Positions 1 through 11,205 of a stretch of 64,000 nt of DNA are shown one piece after another. Position 1 is the first letter of the stretch, and every line of letters begins with the position of its first letter. Source of the DNA: Metellina segmentata (lineage: Eukaryota; Arthropoda; Arachnida; Araneae; Tetragnathidae); assembly GCA_947359465.1 (NCBI GenBank), contig OX375876.1:67710998-67774997 (forward strand). The letters are read 5' to 3'. Below the pieces are notes generated by a model that had not been told where the DNA came from, searched no databases, and saw nothing but the letters and a program-made list of their open reading frames with translations. Made by a program: the position numbers and the translations under genes.

Positions 1-2030
1 AAACAACCTACTAACTGACATTTAAGCTATATTTGAAATGAATAACTAAGCATGTCATGAAGTATTGGCTGTAGCTTCCCTCGTTGCATTCTCTACTGCC
101 TGAGTCCATCAGAGGAATTTCAAAGTGCAATTAAATATCAAAATGTCAATTTGGCTCGCATTTTGAAAGATATTTAGGCGACTGTCGGAAACTATTCGTT
201 TCCTATTAGCCTATAATGAAGTGACCATAACATTATGGGAATACAGCGAATCTGCAGCAATGAAGTAATCTTTCCTTCGTAATCGCAATTCACAAATTGT
301 CACTGTGCCTTGTTGCAGTCAAGGCAGATAAATGTTCTACAAGTATTGGACACATAGAGGGCTGCGTATCACTTTGAAGTGTTGGTATGCTTTGCGATTT
401 GCAGGGCAGCATTAAATTAGTTACTCTATTTATCTTTGGGAACAGATATAGTAACGAACACGTTTAATTCTGCTTCAATTCACACATTTAATAGAATTAT
501 CTGCAATACTTCGGATTGTAGTTATGTGTTAAGCGCGCGAAACTGAACGTATGTGAAGTATTGACACAAATACAACATTGATTTGAGATAACATGTCACA
601 TGTTTGTGTGATGTTCTTAAAATACTTTTTAGACAGGAATGCATTTTTAAGGCTGTGTGTCTTTTTTGAATTGCATAACAGAAATACGTAATTTAAAATT
701 ATGCATAAAAGTAAGAAAATTTATAATTTTACTTTATATTTAAAAATAAGAATAACCGTTCCCGTGTATTTTTTATTTAAGTACTATTCAAAGTTAATTT
801 ACAGATACTAGTGTGGTCACAGATAAACATTTTTTAAAAGTCTCACTATATTCATATACAGAAATGTATAGAATTAAAAATAGAATAAATTATATGACAA
901 TATCCACAGCAATAACGATGAATTACTTAATTAAATACTGAAATACGTATAATTCTCTTACATGGTTCCTAAAAAATATATCATTCGAATTTTTTTTCTC
1001 AGAATGACTTCATCATATTCTCGAAATTCTTATGCTAATATAAACATTTCATGGTATTAGAAAGCAAAAACCCTTTTTAATCAGATTTTTAACAAAACCT
1101 TCAAACTGAGTGGTTTCAAACCCCGAATCAACAGTCAGTTGATTGTGCTATCTTGAGTATTATAAGCAGTGATTGAGCAAAGGCATAATCAATGAATTTG
1201 TGAATCATTAGTGGTAAGTTGTGAAAAGCCAGTAGAAAGGAGTTAAATTAAAAGTCAAGTATCTCAAGGTATACATAGCGATTGATCAAGTTGATGTCAA
1301 AACACAAGATTTCTTAGAATTCTATGGAGTATAACTTGTAAATGGGAATGGACATATAAATTACAGATGCGTGTTCTTGGTGGTGGAAAGGTGATTTTAC
1401 CCTCCAAGTGTTTTAAGGCCGTGGTAGCCTGGTTAAAAAAGAAGCGGATCAGCAACGTTTTAGTGCGAAATAAAAGTATTACATGACAAAATAACAAAGC
1501 ATTATTTATATGTATCATGGAATATTTCAATCATACTGTTTAAATCTGAAAAAAAAAATTATAATCTTTAAGCATAACTACAATTCTCCTGACACTTAGG
1601 AAATGAATGACTTCTAAGCAATGCGTAATCCACCTTGTAAAATTGTACTAACAAAATTTCAAACTGAAAACATCCGATTTGTTCCAACAGTGCAACACGA
1701 ACGAACCATATAGCAAAACATAAATATCAAACACTAACCCCTAATTACTTCGTTAAATACACTACACCACGATACATTTCACTGATTTTCCCTTGGCTAT
1801 ATAAGAATGTTATCTTTCATTAAACAGGGCTTTGTTACCCTCCATTTATATTCGCTACTGCAGTTGAAGACGTTTACACAGTATTTAATGTGCATACTCC
1901 ATTTACTTTTTTGCCCCTCGTCTACCAGCATCTGTGCGGGAATGTTTCTCTGGGTTCATCAGTTCCAACTGACAGACGCAGAGGTTCAATTAATTGTGAT
2001 TTCTCGCATCTCCAGTCCACCGATAATGAA
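1..2030. other. AT-rich non-coding DNA, no gene seen
   Basis: Short open frames here have no recognisable domains and no splice context. The segment at 1350-1445 shares only weak similarity with the repeat pair at 2.0 and 2.5 kb. Confidence 0.5.
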
Positions 2031-2035
2031 GAACA

Positions 2036-2215
2036 GGCGACATTCCTCGGTCGTGATTCGCATCTGCAAGTGACGTAATTGAAGACGCAGCAATTACGGT
2101 GTGGTTTCTTTTTACGAAGGTTCCTGCCCCCCTCACCATCAAAGGTCTTTAAAGCCACGGAGGGGTGAAATCGTCCAGTGTTAGAACATTTAACTCCTTT
2201 TTGGTGATTTCTTTA
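2036..2215 (+). repeat. Diverged direct repeat, copy 1
   Basis: The order CGTGATTCGCATCTG, AATTGAAGACG, TTTTTACGA, TTTAAAGCC and TTAACTCCTTTT recurs about 520 bases downstream at 2555-2770. The two copies are clearly related but diverged, and the second carries an extra CT-rich insert. No coding content and no known family recognised. Confidence 0.55.
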
Positions 2216-2554
2216 GCAGTGAATCGTCTTTATTCTTTCGATCTAGTGTGTACGGAGGTCGTTTTGGTTCAATCTGTTTTAGAGGAACATGCTTGAATAT
2301 CATATTTTATCTGTCGGTGATTTATAATGATAAGAAGATTACATATTAAGACCTTAGGAAACGCGTCATGAACTAAATAAACAACAAATTTAAGTTTCTT
2401 GGAGAGTCCATTTAAAATCAGATGATCTTGGTAATTGCGGTCTACGTAAATGTTTCACTGGGATTTACGTATTTCAAATGGCATAGATAGAAGTTAACTG
2501 AACTTGGATTTCTCGAATATATAATTAATTGGTAGAGAGGAACAGGTGGCAGTC

Positions 2555-2770
2555 TCATATCGTGATTCGTATCTGTAAGAAGCGTATTTGAAGACAGTAA
2601 TAACGGCTCAATTTCATTTTTTACGATGACGTTTTCTCTCTCTCTATTACCTTTCTATCCCCCGTCTCTGCCTCTCTATCTATCTCTAAGGCATTTAAAA
2701 CCGCAGAGGAATGGGATTATCATTAAACAGGCCGATGTTTGAACAGTTAACTCCTTTTGGAGGATTTTTT
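2555..2770 (+). repeat. Diverged direct repeat, copy 2
   Basis: It matches 2036-2215 through TCGTGATTCGTATCTG, TTTGAAGACAG, TTTTTACGATG and TTAACTCCTTTTGG. It contains a pyrimidine-rich stretch (CTCTCTCTCTATTACC and following) absent from copy 1. Confidence 0.55.
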
Positions 2771-2916
2771 CTTAATTACATATTACTTATAATTTTTAAA
2801 AAGTTATTAGTTGAAAAAAGATCTACTAGAAAAGTTAGATCCGTGGCGTGAATTCAAAAAAGATAGTGCAACTTTCTAAAATGATGTAATTTAAGTATAA
2901 ATACTTAATGCCTTAA

Positions 2917-3947
2917 GGGGATCTGGGACTCAAAATATGAAAGAAGTTCCATTTTTTTATTATCTTAAACAATAATATAGATATTTTTGAATAAAATGAC
3001 ACCAATATTTTTGTTCATACCATCAATACAACCGGAAATGTTCAACTTTTTATAACATGACAGCTTCTCCTTGTGTGTTAAATGGAATTTAAAAGTCAAA
3101 AATGGAAATAACTTAAAAACTACTAGTCATAAATTAATGAAATTTTCTACATTTCTTATTACTTTACTTTCTTTCTTATTATTTTCTTTCTACTTTCTTT
3201 CTTCTTTTATACTACATTACATAGATATTTTTGAATAAAATGACACCAATATTTTTGTTTATACCATCAATACAACCGGAAATGTTCAATTTTTTATAAC
3301 ATGACAGCTTCTCCTTGTGTGTTAAATGGAATTTAAAAGTCAAAATGGAAATAACTTAAAAACTATTAGTCATAAATTAATGAAATGTTATACATTTCTT
3401 ATTATTTTACTTTCTTTACTTACTTTCTTATTATTTTCTTTCTACTTTCTTTCTTCTTTTATACTACATTACATAGATATTTTTGAATAAAATGTCACCA
3501 ATATTTTTGTTTATACCATCAATACAACCGGAAATGTTCAACTTTTTATAACATGACAGCTTCTCCTTGTGTGTTAAATGGAATTTAAAAGTAATTTTTC
3601 AAATCTTGTATTCTTTAATATTTTTTTGTAAAATTTGTATGTTTTATGTAGTTTATGAACAACATATTTTTAAATCTTTTAATTGTTTTAATCAAAAATC
3701 ACTAAAACAGTTGATAGTAGGAACCTTTAGGAGTTAATTAATCCAAAAATGAAGTGATTTGTTAAAAAATATTTTAAATTATATAAATTTTGCCCAACGT
3801 CAAAAATTTTAAAACTTTCAATTTAATATAAATATTTTAAAGTTTTGAAAACATAAAATAGTTGTTATAATTGCAAAATACAAAACAAATTTCAGAACAA
3901 AAACTTTAAAATTGAAGATTTTAGAATTTTTTGTCCCGGATCCCCTT
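2917..3947. mobile_element. TTAA-bounded element with GGGGATC inverted ends and internal tandem repeats
   Basis: The left end reads TTAAGGGGATCTGGGAC (TTAA at 2913-2916). The right end, on the opposite strand, reads TTAAAAGGGGATCCGGGAC (TTAA at 3948-3951). Imperfect inverted ends next to TTAA on both sides are typical of piggyBac-type insertions. The 1.03-kb interior has no coding capacity. Its left half is a tandem array with a unit of about 250 bp, and the rest is AT-rich. I infer a non-autonomous piggyBac-like element; the family is not known to me. Confidence 0.6.
2974..3593 (+). repeat. Tandem repeat, about 2.5 units of 244-252 bp
   Basis: The motif ATAGATATTTTTGAATAAAA recurs at about 2977, 3221 and 3473. 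Each unit continues through ATACAACCGGAAATGTTCA, ATAACATGACAGCTTCTCC and a CTTT-rich tail. The third unit is cut after about 120 bases. Units are nearly identical, so the expansion is recent compared with most repeats here. Confidence 0.9.
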
Positions 3948-3976
3948 TTAAGTGGATAGATATATTAAATTCGCAA

Positions 3977-4136
3977 TTAATTTATTTGCTCCAAGTGGTT
4001 TCGACGAGGTATTTCATCCATCAAGATCTGGTCAGTTTCTAAATTGACATAATATCTCGTCATCAAATTATTCCCCACATTTTAAAATCCTGATCAAAAT
4101 CTGGGTAGTTTTCATCCAGTGAAAGAGGCATCTAGT
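3977..4136. repeat. Palindromic TTAA repeat family, copy a
   Basis: It contains GACGAGGTATTTCATC, ATCAAGATCTGGTCAG and ATAATATCTCGTCATC, all recognisable variants of the family core best seen at 21634-21649. It lies just downstream of the 2917-3947 element. The boundaries are approximate. Confidence 0.55.
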
Positions 4137-4194
4137 AAATATAAAAATCAGATGAGCTCTGCTAATGACGAAAATACCTATTCATGACAACTAC

Positions 4195-4435
4195 CAAGAA
4201 AGTTAACACATACAATGATCTGTGGTAGCCGGGTTGGAATTGTAACAAATTAGCTAACAGAGGATTGCGAATTCGAATTTTGCTAAATACCGTCGAGTAC
4301 AAAGGGGACTGGGGCTCGTAAAATCTGTCGTGGCCTCAAATAAACCTTATGTTGGCTTGATGTGGAAGTATGGAAATTAAGGTGCCTGCTCATATGTAAT
4401 TTCGTCATTTGACCGTGTTTGAAAACTGAGTGCTG
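4195..4435 (-). repeat. SINE-like repeat, family A, copy 1
   Basis: Read on the minus strand it contains CTTCCACATCAAGCCAAC, GGCCACGACAGATTTTACG, CCCCTTTGTACTCGACGG and a terminal ATTCGAATTCGC. The same order occurs at 6700-6840 and 16640-16770 on the + strand, and part of it at 60395-60480. The layout suggests a tRNA-derived SINE tail, but no clean A and B boxes are preserved here. Confidence 0.5.
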
Positions 4436-4746
4436 CTGTCCTCGGATCTTTACTTCTGGTTTGGTCCCGCACCGACCCCAATAGCACAGTGTGTTTATAC
4501 AGTGCGGAGTTCGTTAAAATATTTACCTGATTATCTATGTATATACTCAATATTCCCCTGTAACTATACTGTAAGAAGATCGGCCAGTTTTGAGCCTTAT
4601 GAGAACTTACTTTAAGTATCTGACTGCCTTTAAAGCACGATTTTCAGTCACATTATCGATTTTTCAATTTTCATATCAAATAAAACCCTGATTTCTCATC
4701 TTTCCAAATCTGTTTAAATTTTGTTTCTTTCTTGCTTAGAACTTAA

Positions 4747-5271
4747 GTTACAGGTAGTTTAATAAGATCAGGTCGAAAAGTTTTTAACCGAAAGTGCCTT
4801 TCTCTCATTGGTGATAATAGTTGGTGTTTTTACCAACGAGCCGTCAGCGAAGGGAGGGAGCCCGAAAAGGTGAATGATACTGGTTTGCCCACTAATATAT
4901 TAAATATTATGAAACCAGTATATTTAGAACTTTACAACAGGGAGCTTTTATTAAAGTGTTCGCATGGCAAAACTCATGAAAGCTTCAATGGGGTGATTTG
5001 GCAGAGAGTTCCCAAGGAGGTTTTCGTCAGCCTGAAAACTCTTAAATTAGGGGCCTATGATACCGTCATACAATACAATGATGGTTATAAAGGCTGTATG
5101 AGCATTTTATCCAAGCTGAACATTTAAAATCCTGGTTATTTCGCCACAAAGTGTTATCATTGTTTGAATAGCGTTAGAATCCATGATTCCAAGCGGCATG
5201 CAACACCTATTGCGAAGAAGCGTAGGAAAATTTTCCGAGCTATAAGAAAAAAAAAGATCAACTTTAGGTGA
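4747..5271 (+). pseudogene. Mutator-like transposon protein, C-terminal fragment with an in-frame stop
   Basis: The frame runs open from 4747. It reads DNSWCFYQRAV, then KPVYLELYNRELLLKCSHGK, HESFNGVIWQRVPKEVF and GAYDTVIQYNDGY, and stops at TAA 5125-5127. The same frame then resumes through PGYFATKC, a CLNSVRIHDSKR stretch and a basic tail (KKRRKIFRAIRKKK) to TGA 5269-5271. The pattern NESxNxVIWxRxPK followed by GxYDAVxxFNDG is characteristic of the Mutator-like domain protein found in many arthropod copies. The N-terminal part and catalytic core are missing. One premature stop and no upstream half make it a decayed relic. The nearby GTG at 4870 is not a real start. Family confidence is good, from recalled sequence patterns. 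Confidence 0.7.
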
Positions 5272-6580
5272 TACAGATGGTGAATTATACAAAACAGGGT
5301 CATTTGAACTTCCACTTTTATGTGGTAGGTGTGTTTCTATTTGGAAGTATATATTTAGCTTTATCTCAAAATCACTTTTTCAGTATTTTGTTTTTACGCA
5401 AAATAGTGTAACTCAAAAAGTTATGCTTCAAATACGATACAAATTTGTAGGAATACTTTAAATGAAGTAGATAAAGTGATTGGTCCACTCCTGTGTTAAT
5501 CAACCAATTAGCTTTTTGTTGTAATTGGTATAAATTTTTATTGCATCCAAATTTTCGAAGATTTGTACTTGTTTCTGTTTTAAACCCAGCTAACTTTTAT
5601 GGAACTGGTTTACAACTACGAGAGTGGGCCAAATCCTCAAAAAGACTTTGATCTTTAAAAAAAACCATACAAATTTCAAATATATTAATTTAATTTTGAA
5701 TTATCATATTTTGCGGAAGAGTTAATTTTTGCTATATTTCACATGTTTTTCATACCTAAAATAGATAAAAAATAATACAAAATAAATTTTTTTAATGTTG
5801 TTCTATCTTTTTAGCCCTAATTTTCAATATAATGCAGAAAAAAAGTTACATTTTTAATAATTTCAAAAACTCTTCTCCGAAGGTAGTCGGATACCTTAAC
5901 ATGTGCAGATCGATAAAGTAATAACATATAAAGTTATGTAGGTACTTTAATTAACGTTGCACTTGAACAAAGAGCTATTGGTGACGGTACGAGATCAATT
6001 CCAAAGCGATAGATCAAACCATAAATAGGTATTGCTATTAACTTATTTTCGTATACTTAAGAATAATAATTAAGAGCATGTGGCATATAAGAAACGTATA
6101 GGCCTACGTGATAGAACTATATTATTAGTCATTTTATTAACCATTTCATAATAAGTGTTATTAGAAAATAAGTTTTATCAGAACTTACAGAACTGCATAT
6201 GGGTAAAATGTCTCACGAGAACCAATGGGCTGATCTAATCGGCTGATTTGTATTGATCCTCAACGCACTTCACAAACAAGACTAACGAGAACTTGGTTAT
6301 CTGGATAGTTAAATTGACGTATATTTGCTGAAATTATAAATTATGTTGGCTTTTTTGCTTGTATGGGGTGGAGATTTTATGTAACTACTAACAGAACAAA
6401 CTAACTGCTGTATCTGTATATATGAGCTATAAACAATATGAACTGGGTTAAACTAATTAAATTTTTGTGGCAGAAATATCTACTTTGTAATACATACATA
6501 TATGAACAAGAAAATTTACTTCATGGATAGGAAAAGAAAGCATTGCTTATTCACAATGCAGGTAGGTAGATAATTTACGT
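5272..6580. other. AT-rich DNA, no feature seen
   Basis: No reading frame with domain similarity, no inverted ends and no RNA gene found. The sequence is rich in T and A runs. Confidence 0.45.
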
Positions 6581-6589
6581 CGCATTGGA

Positions 6590-6850
6590 CCAACACAACA
6601 GGATATTGGCAACGGCCGGGGAGCAATTTCCATGGGAAAAATCCAAGAACAACGCGAAGTAATTTTTTAACTACAGTCAGATGAGAAGTTGAACACTTGA
6701 ACGGGAACCCCAAACTCCAAACTTCCTCATCATGCCAACGTGATGATATTTGAAGCCACAACAGATTTACTATGCACCATCACCCTTATACACGACGGCC
6801 TTAGGCTGGACTTAGCTTCGAACTCGTAATGCTCCGGTAGCTCTTCCAAC
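6590..6850 (+). repeat. SINE-like repeat, family A, copy 2
   Basis: It carries CTTCCTCATCATGCCAACG, GAAGCCACAACAGATTTAC, ACACGACGGCCTTAGGCTGG and TTCGAACTCG, colinear with the copies at 4195-4435 (opposite strand) and 16575-16800. The 5' boundary is uncertain. Confidence 0.5.
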
Positions 6851-6869
6851 TAAGTTAACAAGGCTCCGC

Positions 6870-7868
6870 TTACTGAAGGAAATCACAAAATTATAATAAC
6901 TTTCATAACACGGATTCTAAGTTTGCTTAAGGTTTTATTTTAATTTTGAGCTGTAAAATACAGTGTATGTCGGATTCTTTCAAAACTTCGAAGTTCGCTA
7001 CATCAAGTGGTATATTTGGACACATCACTCGAATATGAACTCGATTCTTCGAATTCCACCACCAGGATCTGTCGAAACTATAGCGTTGAATAATACCCAC
7101 AGTTCCTTTCTATTCATCACATAAAAGCTTTCACTCAATGGTCCTAACATAGACAGAAATAGTCTATGTTGATATTGAAACATTCAAATCTCCCGGTAGA
7201 TTTTGTATGTTGCCGACAGCTGCAGATAACGGCATGCTATTATGGGACTTTGGCTATGACGATCAGCATGTTCTACAACTCGTTTGGTCGATGCAATCTC
7301 TAAGAAGATTCTAATTTCATACTAAATTCATTTTCCTTCCAAAACTGCTTGTTAACACTCATTTATTTAATTAAAAGATTCTGGTTGACCGCTTAAAGTA
7401 TATGCACTGCTCTCTGTAATGGCTTTTTGGGTCATAAATTCAAGAATCATGCTTCGTTTTGTCTTTTAATTTGCATCATTAAATCCCATCTAAATTATGA
7501 GATTCTACGTTATGCCTCTTTACAAGAGATAAATGTACGAATTGAAATTCTGAAACGGCAGTGTAACATATTTCCGAAACATTGTTTCCGTATTTTAAAA
7601 GTGAATTTCTCTTCATCATAACATGTACTCAAACATAAAATAACGGTATTTTAAAGAATTGCTTCTCTACAAATATATTGTTCTAAGATAGTAACTTTTT
7701 AAAATTGAGGTAAAAAGCTTAATCTAAATATAAATGCACAAGGTCAATTGTATTCTAATTATAACTAATATGAATTAATTTTTAATTATTGCTGATCTAT
7801 TTTTATTATTTAATTATTACTTGTAGTAAATGCTGATCATCATTTACTATTTTTTCCCGTCTTGTGTG
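6870..7868. other. No feature seen
   Basis: Unremarkable AT-rich sequence. Short frames such as 7427-7621 show no recognisable protein family. Confidence 0.4.
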
Positions 7869-7870
7869 TA

Positions 7871-8888
7871 CAGGGTTTGTCCGTAATGAGACCGTGTCTG
7901 GTAAAAATAATTTAATGATCCGATTGGTGCATATTGTTAAAAGTCTTCAAAATAGTCTTTTTGGGCGTCGATACACCGCTGTCAACGCAGGTCCCACGCT
8001 GCAAAGGCTCCCTGGAAGTCAGCTACCGAAACCTCTTTCAGAGATTCTGTGACAGCTCGTTGGATGGCGGGAACATCTTCGAAACGGTGACCTTTAAGGC
8101 TTCTCGAGCTTTGGGAATAGGAAAAGGTCTGCTGCTGGGCTCACATTGGGGCTGTACTGCAAGGTTGCAACCACTATCCAGCAGTGGAGCTTCCAGCGAT
8201 CGGCAATCTCCGGTCGTTTCCGTTTGACGGCTCTGTGCAGGCACGCAAGGATTTCTCTGCTGAAAACGGCGTTGACGGTTTGCCCTGGAGGTACACATTC
8301 TTTGCGGACCACCCCACGCTTGTCATAAAAGAGAATGAACATTGTCTTTACCTTGGACTTCGATATTTTCGCTTTCTTGGGGCGCGGGAAGTTTGAGGTG
8401 AGCCACTCCGAACTTTGGCCCTTAGCTTCGGGGTCGTAATCCAACACTAATGATTCGTCGCCTGTTATTACGTAATTTAAAAAGTCCAGTTCACTTTCTA
8501 ACTGCTACATCTCACCGGAAACTTCAACTCGTCGTTATTTTTGTTCATCACTTGCACAAACCTTCCTCATCTTCAAATTTTCAAAAATAATTTTCTGAAC
8601 CGTTGTCTTACACATGTTGAGATCTTAGGCGATTAATCTTGAACTGAAACGACTGTCGGAGTCCAGGAGATGTTTTACTTTGGCCACATTTTCATCCGAA
8701 CCACTAGTTCAAATTCCTCCCTTTCTTCAACGGTCTCCCGTCCGTTCTTAAACTGATTGAACGCTCACCGGAAAACCTGAACCCTTGACAGGGCGTAGTC
8801 TTTGTAAGCCTCTTTAACCAAGGGAAGAGGTTTTGTCCAATTAAAAGCAAAATTTAATCACGGAGCGTTGCTCCAGCGAACTCTCCAT
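7871..8888 (-). mobile_element. Decayed mariner-type transposon
   Basis: The segment spans a nearly complete but broken mariner transposase read on the minus strand. The low-coordinate end begins with CAGGGTTTGTCCGTAATGAG next to a TA dinucleotide (7869-7870), as expected for a mariner terminal repeat. The matching repeat beyond the transposase start is not visible, so the high-coordinate end is lost or replaced by the hairpin sequence at 8930. Confidence 0.75.
7905..8888 (-). pseudogene. Mariner transposase pseudogene
   Basis: The start codon is at 8888 (MESSLEQRSVIKFC). An N-terminal helix-turn-helix region follows, with DENVAKVKHLLDSDSRFSSR and MCKTTVQKIIFENLKMRKVC. Then come VITGDESLVLDYDPE with the first catalytic Asp, PRPKKAKISKSKVKTM, VPPGQTVNAVFSREIL and the terminal YSPNVSP and FLFPKL motifs. 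The block that should hold the second Asp (HDNAPAH) is missing: LHCWIVVATLQYSPNVSP joins the sequences on either side of it. Several stops and frameshifts also interrupt the gene, so it cannot encode an active enzyme. Mariner transposases are usually about 345 residues, consistent with this span. Confidence 0.85.
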
Positions 8889-8929
8889 TTTTTATGTTTT
8901 CTGCCGTGACAAAAACTCAAAACAGACGC

Positions 8930-8985
8930 TGTGAGGATCACGCTTTTGCGCGTGATCCTCACAAAAAATCCTCGTGATCCTCACG
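8930..8985. repeat. Perfect 14-bp hairpin plus a third repeat arm
   Basis: TGTGAGGATCACGC (8930-8943) and GCGTGATCCTCACA (8950-8963) are exact inverse complements around the loop TTTTGC. A third copy, CGTGATCCTCACG, follows at 8973-8985. It sits just outside the start of the decayed mariner. Function unknown. Confidence 0.9.
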
Positions 8986-8989
8986 TGAA

Positions 8990-9690
8990 AAAATTAAGTA
9001 GCAAAAGAGAAGTATATAAAAAAGATAAATATTTACCACGGAGAGCTTTTTCATTGATTAAAAAATGTTTTGCCTTAAAGCGTTTTGTGTAGCTGTATGA
9101 CGTAAGGATGAGTGGTATACAATAGTGGAAAAATTAGTGCACCGCACCATAAATTTGTTGATAGTATACGTAATTGACACTGTATGCAAATTATTGCATC
9201 ATAATAGTAAACTGTTGCATAATATGCTCCATCTACTCTGTCATACAATCCTTACGTATTGAACCAGGTGAATACAGCGAGATTGATTAAAAGATTTTAG
9301 TTTGAGATTGAAGTTTTGAGAGTTCGTGTACTCTTAGTAGCGCTTCACTAGACTTCTTCAAGAAGTGTTTGTGAGAATATATCAATAGTAGTTTTGGATC
9401 ATTTTGTAAGAAATGTTTCCCTGAAAAAAAAAGTTTCAACATCCATTAATCTAATTCTGACTTGGGAAAGTTTATTAAAACGACAAATAGCAATTTGCTT
9501 AGTAGCGTTAGTATACTATTAGCTATACGTATTCTTGTAGTAGCTTGAGTACCTGCACTCAGATTCATGAAGAAGTTATTGTTGACTTAGAGGATGAAGT
9601 CAGATAGCCTTAAGTGGCCAGAAAATGACAAAAACATAAATAAAAGAGACGATACTTTCCAATTAACCACAACTTATTCTAAGTAACTCG
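8990..9690. other. No feature seen
   Basis: AT-rich sequence with no coding, repeat or RNA signal recognised. Confidence 0.4.
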
Positions 9691-10497
9691 TATTGAAGTG
9701 CGAGGGCCATCGTGGCTAAATAGGTCAAATTTCAAACCTACATCAAAATTTAACCTCAGATACGGACCTTTCATGAATGCAGAAAGTTTTGAGATCTTAA
9801 TGTTAAATTTGATTCGCAGACTTTTATGGATAATTTCCTAGATAATATGCCTCTTTTGCTTTTATTTTGTAGCATTATCCTATAAGGATGCCCAAACAAA
9901 ATATTCATAATGCTTTGATTTTTAAATAATATCTTAGTTTGTAATATTAATTATTATTTTGATATCCGAAAAAAATTATAAATAGAAGCCTTGATGTATT
10001 TTGTTCGAAATCGATTGAGTAAAACTTAATATGACCATACAAAATTTTATCTCTTTCCTCTGGATAGTTTTTGTGCGACAATTAAGTTTTCGTCAGTACG
10101 ATGATTTTAGAGGGCATCCAAACGTTGAAAAAATTATAACACGTTAAGAATATAAATGTTTGAAAATAATTTAGAAACATCATTTATGCAAGCTAAAGAA
10201 CATTGCCTTATACATCTCATGTGTGGCTCAGCTGAATAATGAACAATCTGACTGTACAATTGGACAAAACTATGCATTTACGATAAGAGTCTTAACATCC
10301 ATTTATAACTTCCGATGACAGTTATTACTGACTGCCTTTATGAAAAGCTTAATTAATAGGTACTAAAAACAACTATCATTAAATAAATTAAGCAGTTTTA
10401 AATTTAGCACTGCTTAAAATTGAAATGACAGTGAAATTAAGTATTCGATATTAATGATTCCAAAGTTCTGGTTAGTCAAAGTATAGTGAATTGTGTT

Positions 10498-10539
10498 TAT
10501 AACAAGATACCAAGTCGAGATAGCCGCCAGGTGGGTTAA
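10498..10539. repeat. Palindromic TTAA repeat family, copy b (one end only)
   Basis: CAAGTCGAGATAGCCGCCAG followed by GTGGGTTAA matches the right ends of copies at 48426 (ACCACCTGGGAGGTTAA) and 55448 (ACCACCTGGAGTGTTAA). Only this end is preserved. Confidence 0.5.
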
Positions 10540-10886
10540 AGTTATTTTAATCTTCTTTTAGTCAAGCAACAGATAAATAGTTGCTTATTAACTTCAAATA
10601 ATATCGATTTACGAAGAGCGACATTCATTGTAGATGATCGATAAAATGAACAGGAGATTTAACATTGATTTTCTACGGATATAACGGTTGTCAATTCATG
10701 AAATTAATTAGACTAATTTGAAGATATAAACAGATTTTTTTAATAATCAAAACATGGTGTTTCCTTTAAAAATTGTGTTGTTTGTAGAAAATATAATTTG
10801 CAGACGGCCCCTTATGCAATACTTTTTTATTTGAATTTGTAGAGAACGTTATTCCCTATTTAATGATAGCTTCAAGTATGCTATGT

Positions 10887-11148
10887 GCCGACCAACCGGT
10901 CTAGTGGTCAAGTTGTTGGCCTCTGGATCGGAAGGTTCTTGGTTCGAATCCGGGGTTAGGGCATGGGTGTAAATTGTACTGTCCTTTGTTAGGAACAATG
11001 ATGGTCCACCCACTGGGTGCCCCTTCACAAGTGACCATCACTTCTGGCCTTGTATAAGGCTAAAATGACCTCGGTCAACTCTGTACTTTGTATTGTATTG
11101 TATTTGTATTTGTTTTCGCAATTGTATTGCCTTGCCATTGGAAAAAAA
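10887..11148 (+). mobile_element. tRNA-derived SINE with perfect 13-bp target duplication
   Basis: The 5' part is tRNA-like with an A box (TAGTGGTCAAG) and a perfect B box (GGTTCGAATCC), the two internal promoter elements for RNA polymerase III. The body has no coding capacity. The tail carries TGTATTGTATTGTATTTG and ends in a run of A. The insert is flanked by identical AAGTATGCTATGT at 10874-10886 and 11149-11161. The related repeat at 32.17 kb lacks the insert and serves as an empty site. SINEs are copied by the reverse transcriptase of a partner LINE; none is seen in the window. Confidence 0.93.
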
Positions 11149-11205
11149 AAGTATGCTATGTAATGAATAGTGCTCGAAATCAAGGACGGTGGTTTGTTTT
11201 TTGTC

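Larger units (their letters stand above)
9700..11205 (+). repeat. Unclassified 1.4-kb repeat, copy R1, interrupted by a SINE
   Basis: It is colinear with 31250-32220. Shared landmarks are CCCAAACAAAAT, the block around TATGACCATACAAAATTT, GATTTTAGAGG, TCAAAACATGGTGTTTCC, GTAGAGAACGTTATTCCCTA and CTCGAAATCAAGGA. Similarity is moderate with many indels, and no protein is encoded. R1 ends near 11205, whereas the 31-kb copy continues. Copy b of the palindromic family also lies inside. It may be an intron-derived repeat or the remains of a retroelement. Confidence 0.65.

Noticed and set aside
10887..10960. Apparent tRNA gene (A and B boxes)
   Set aside because: The acceptor stem does not pair, and the segment is the head of a SINE with a target duplication.
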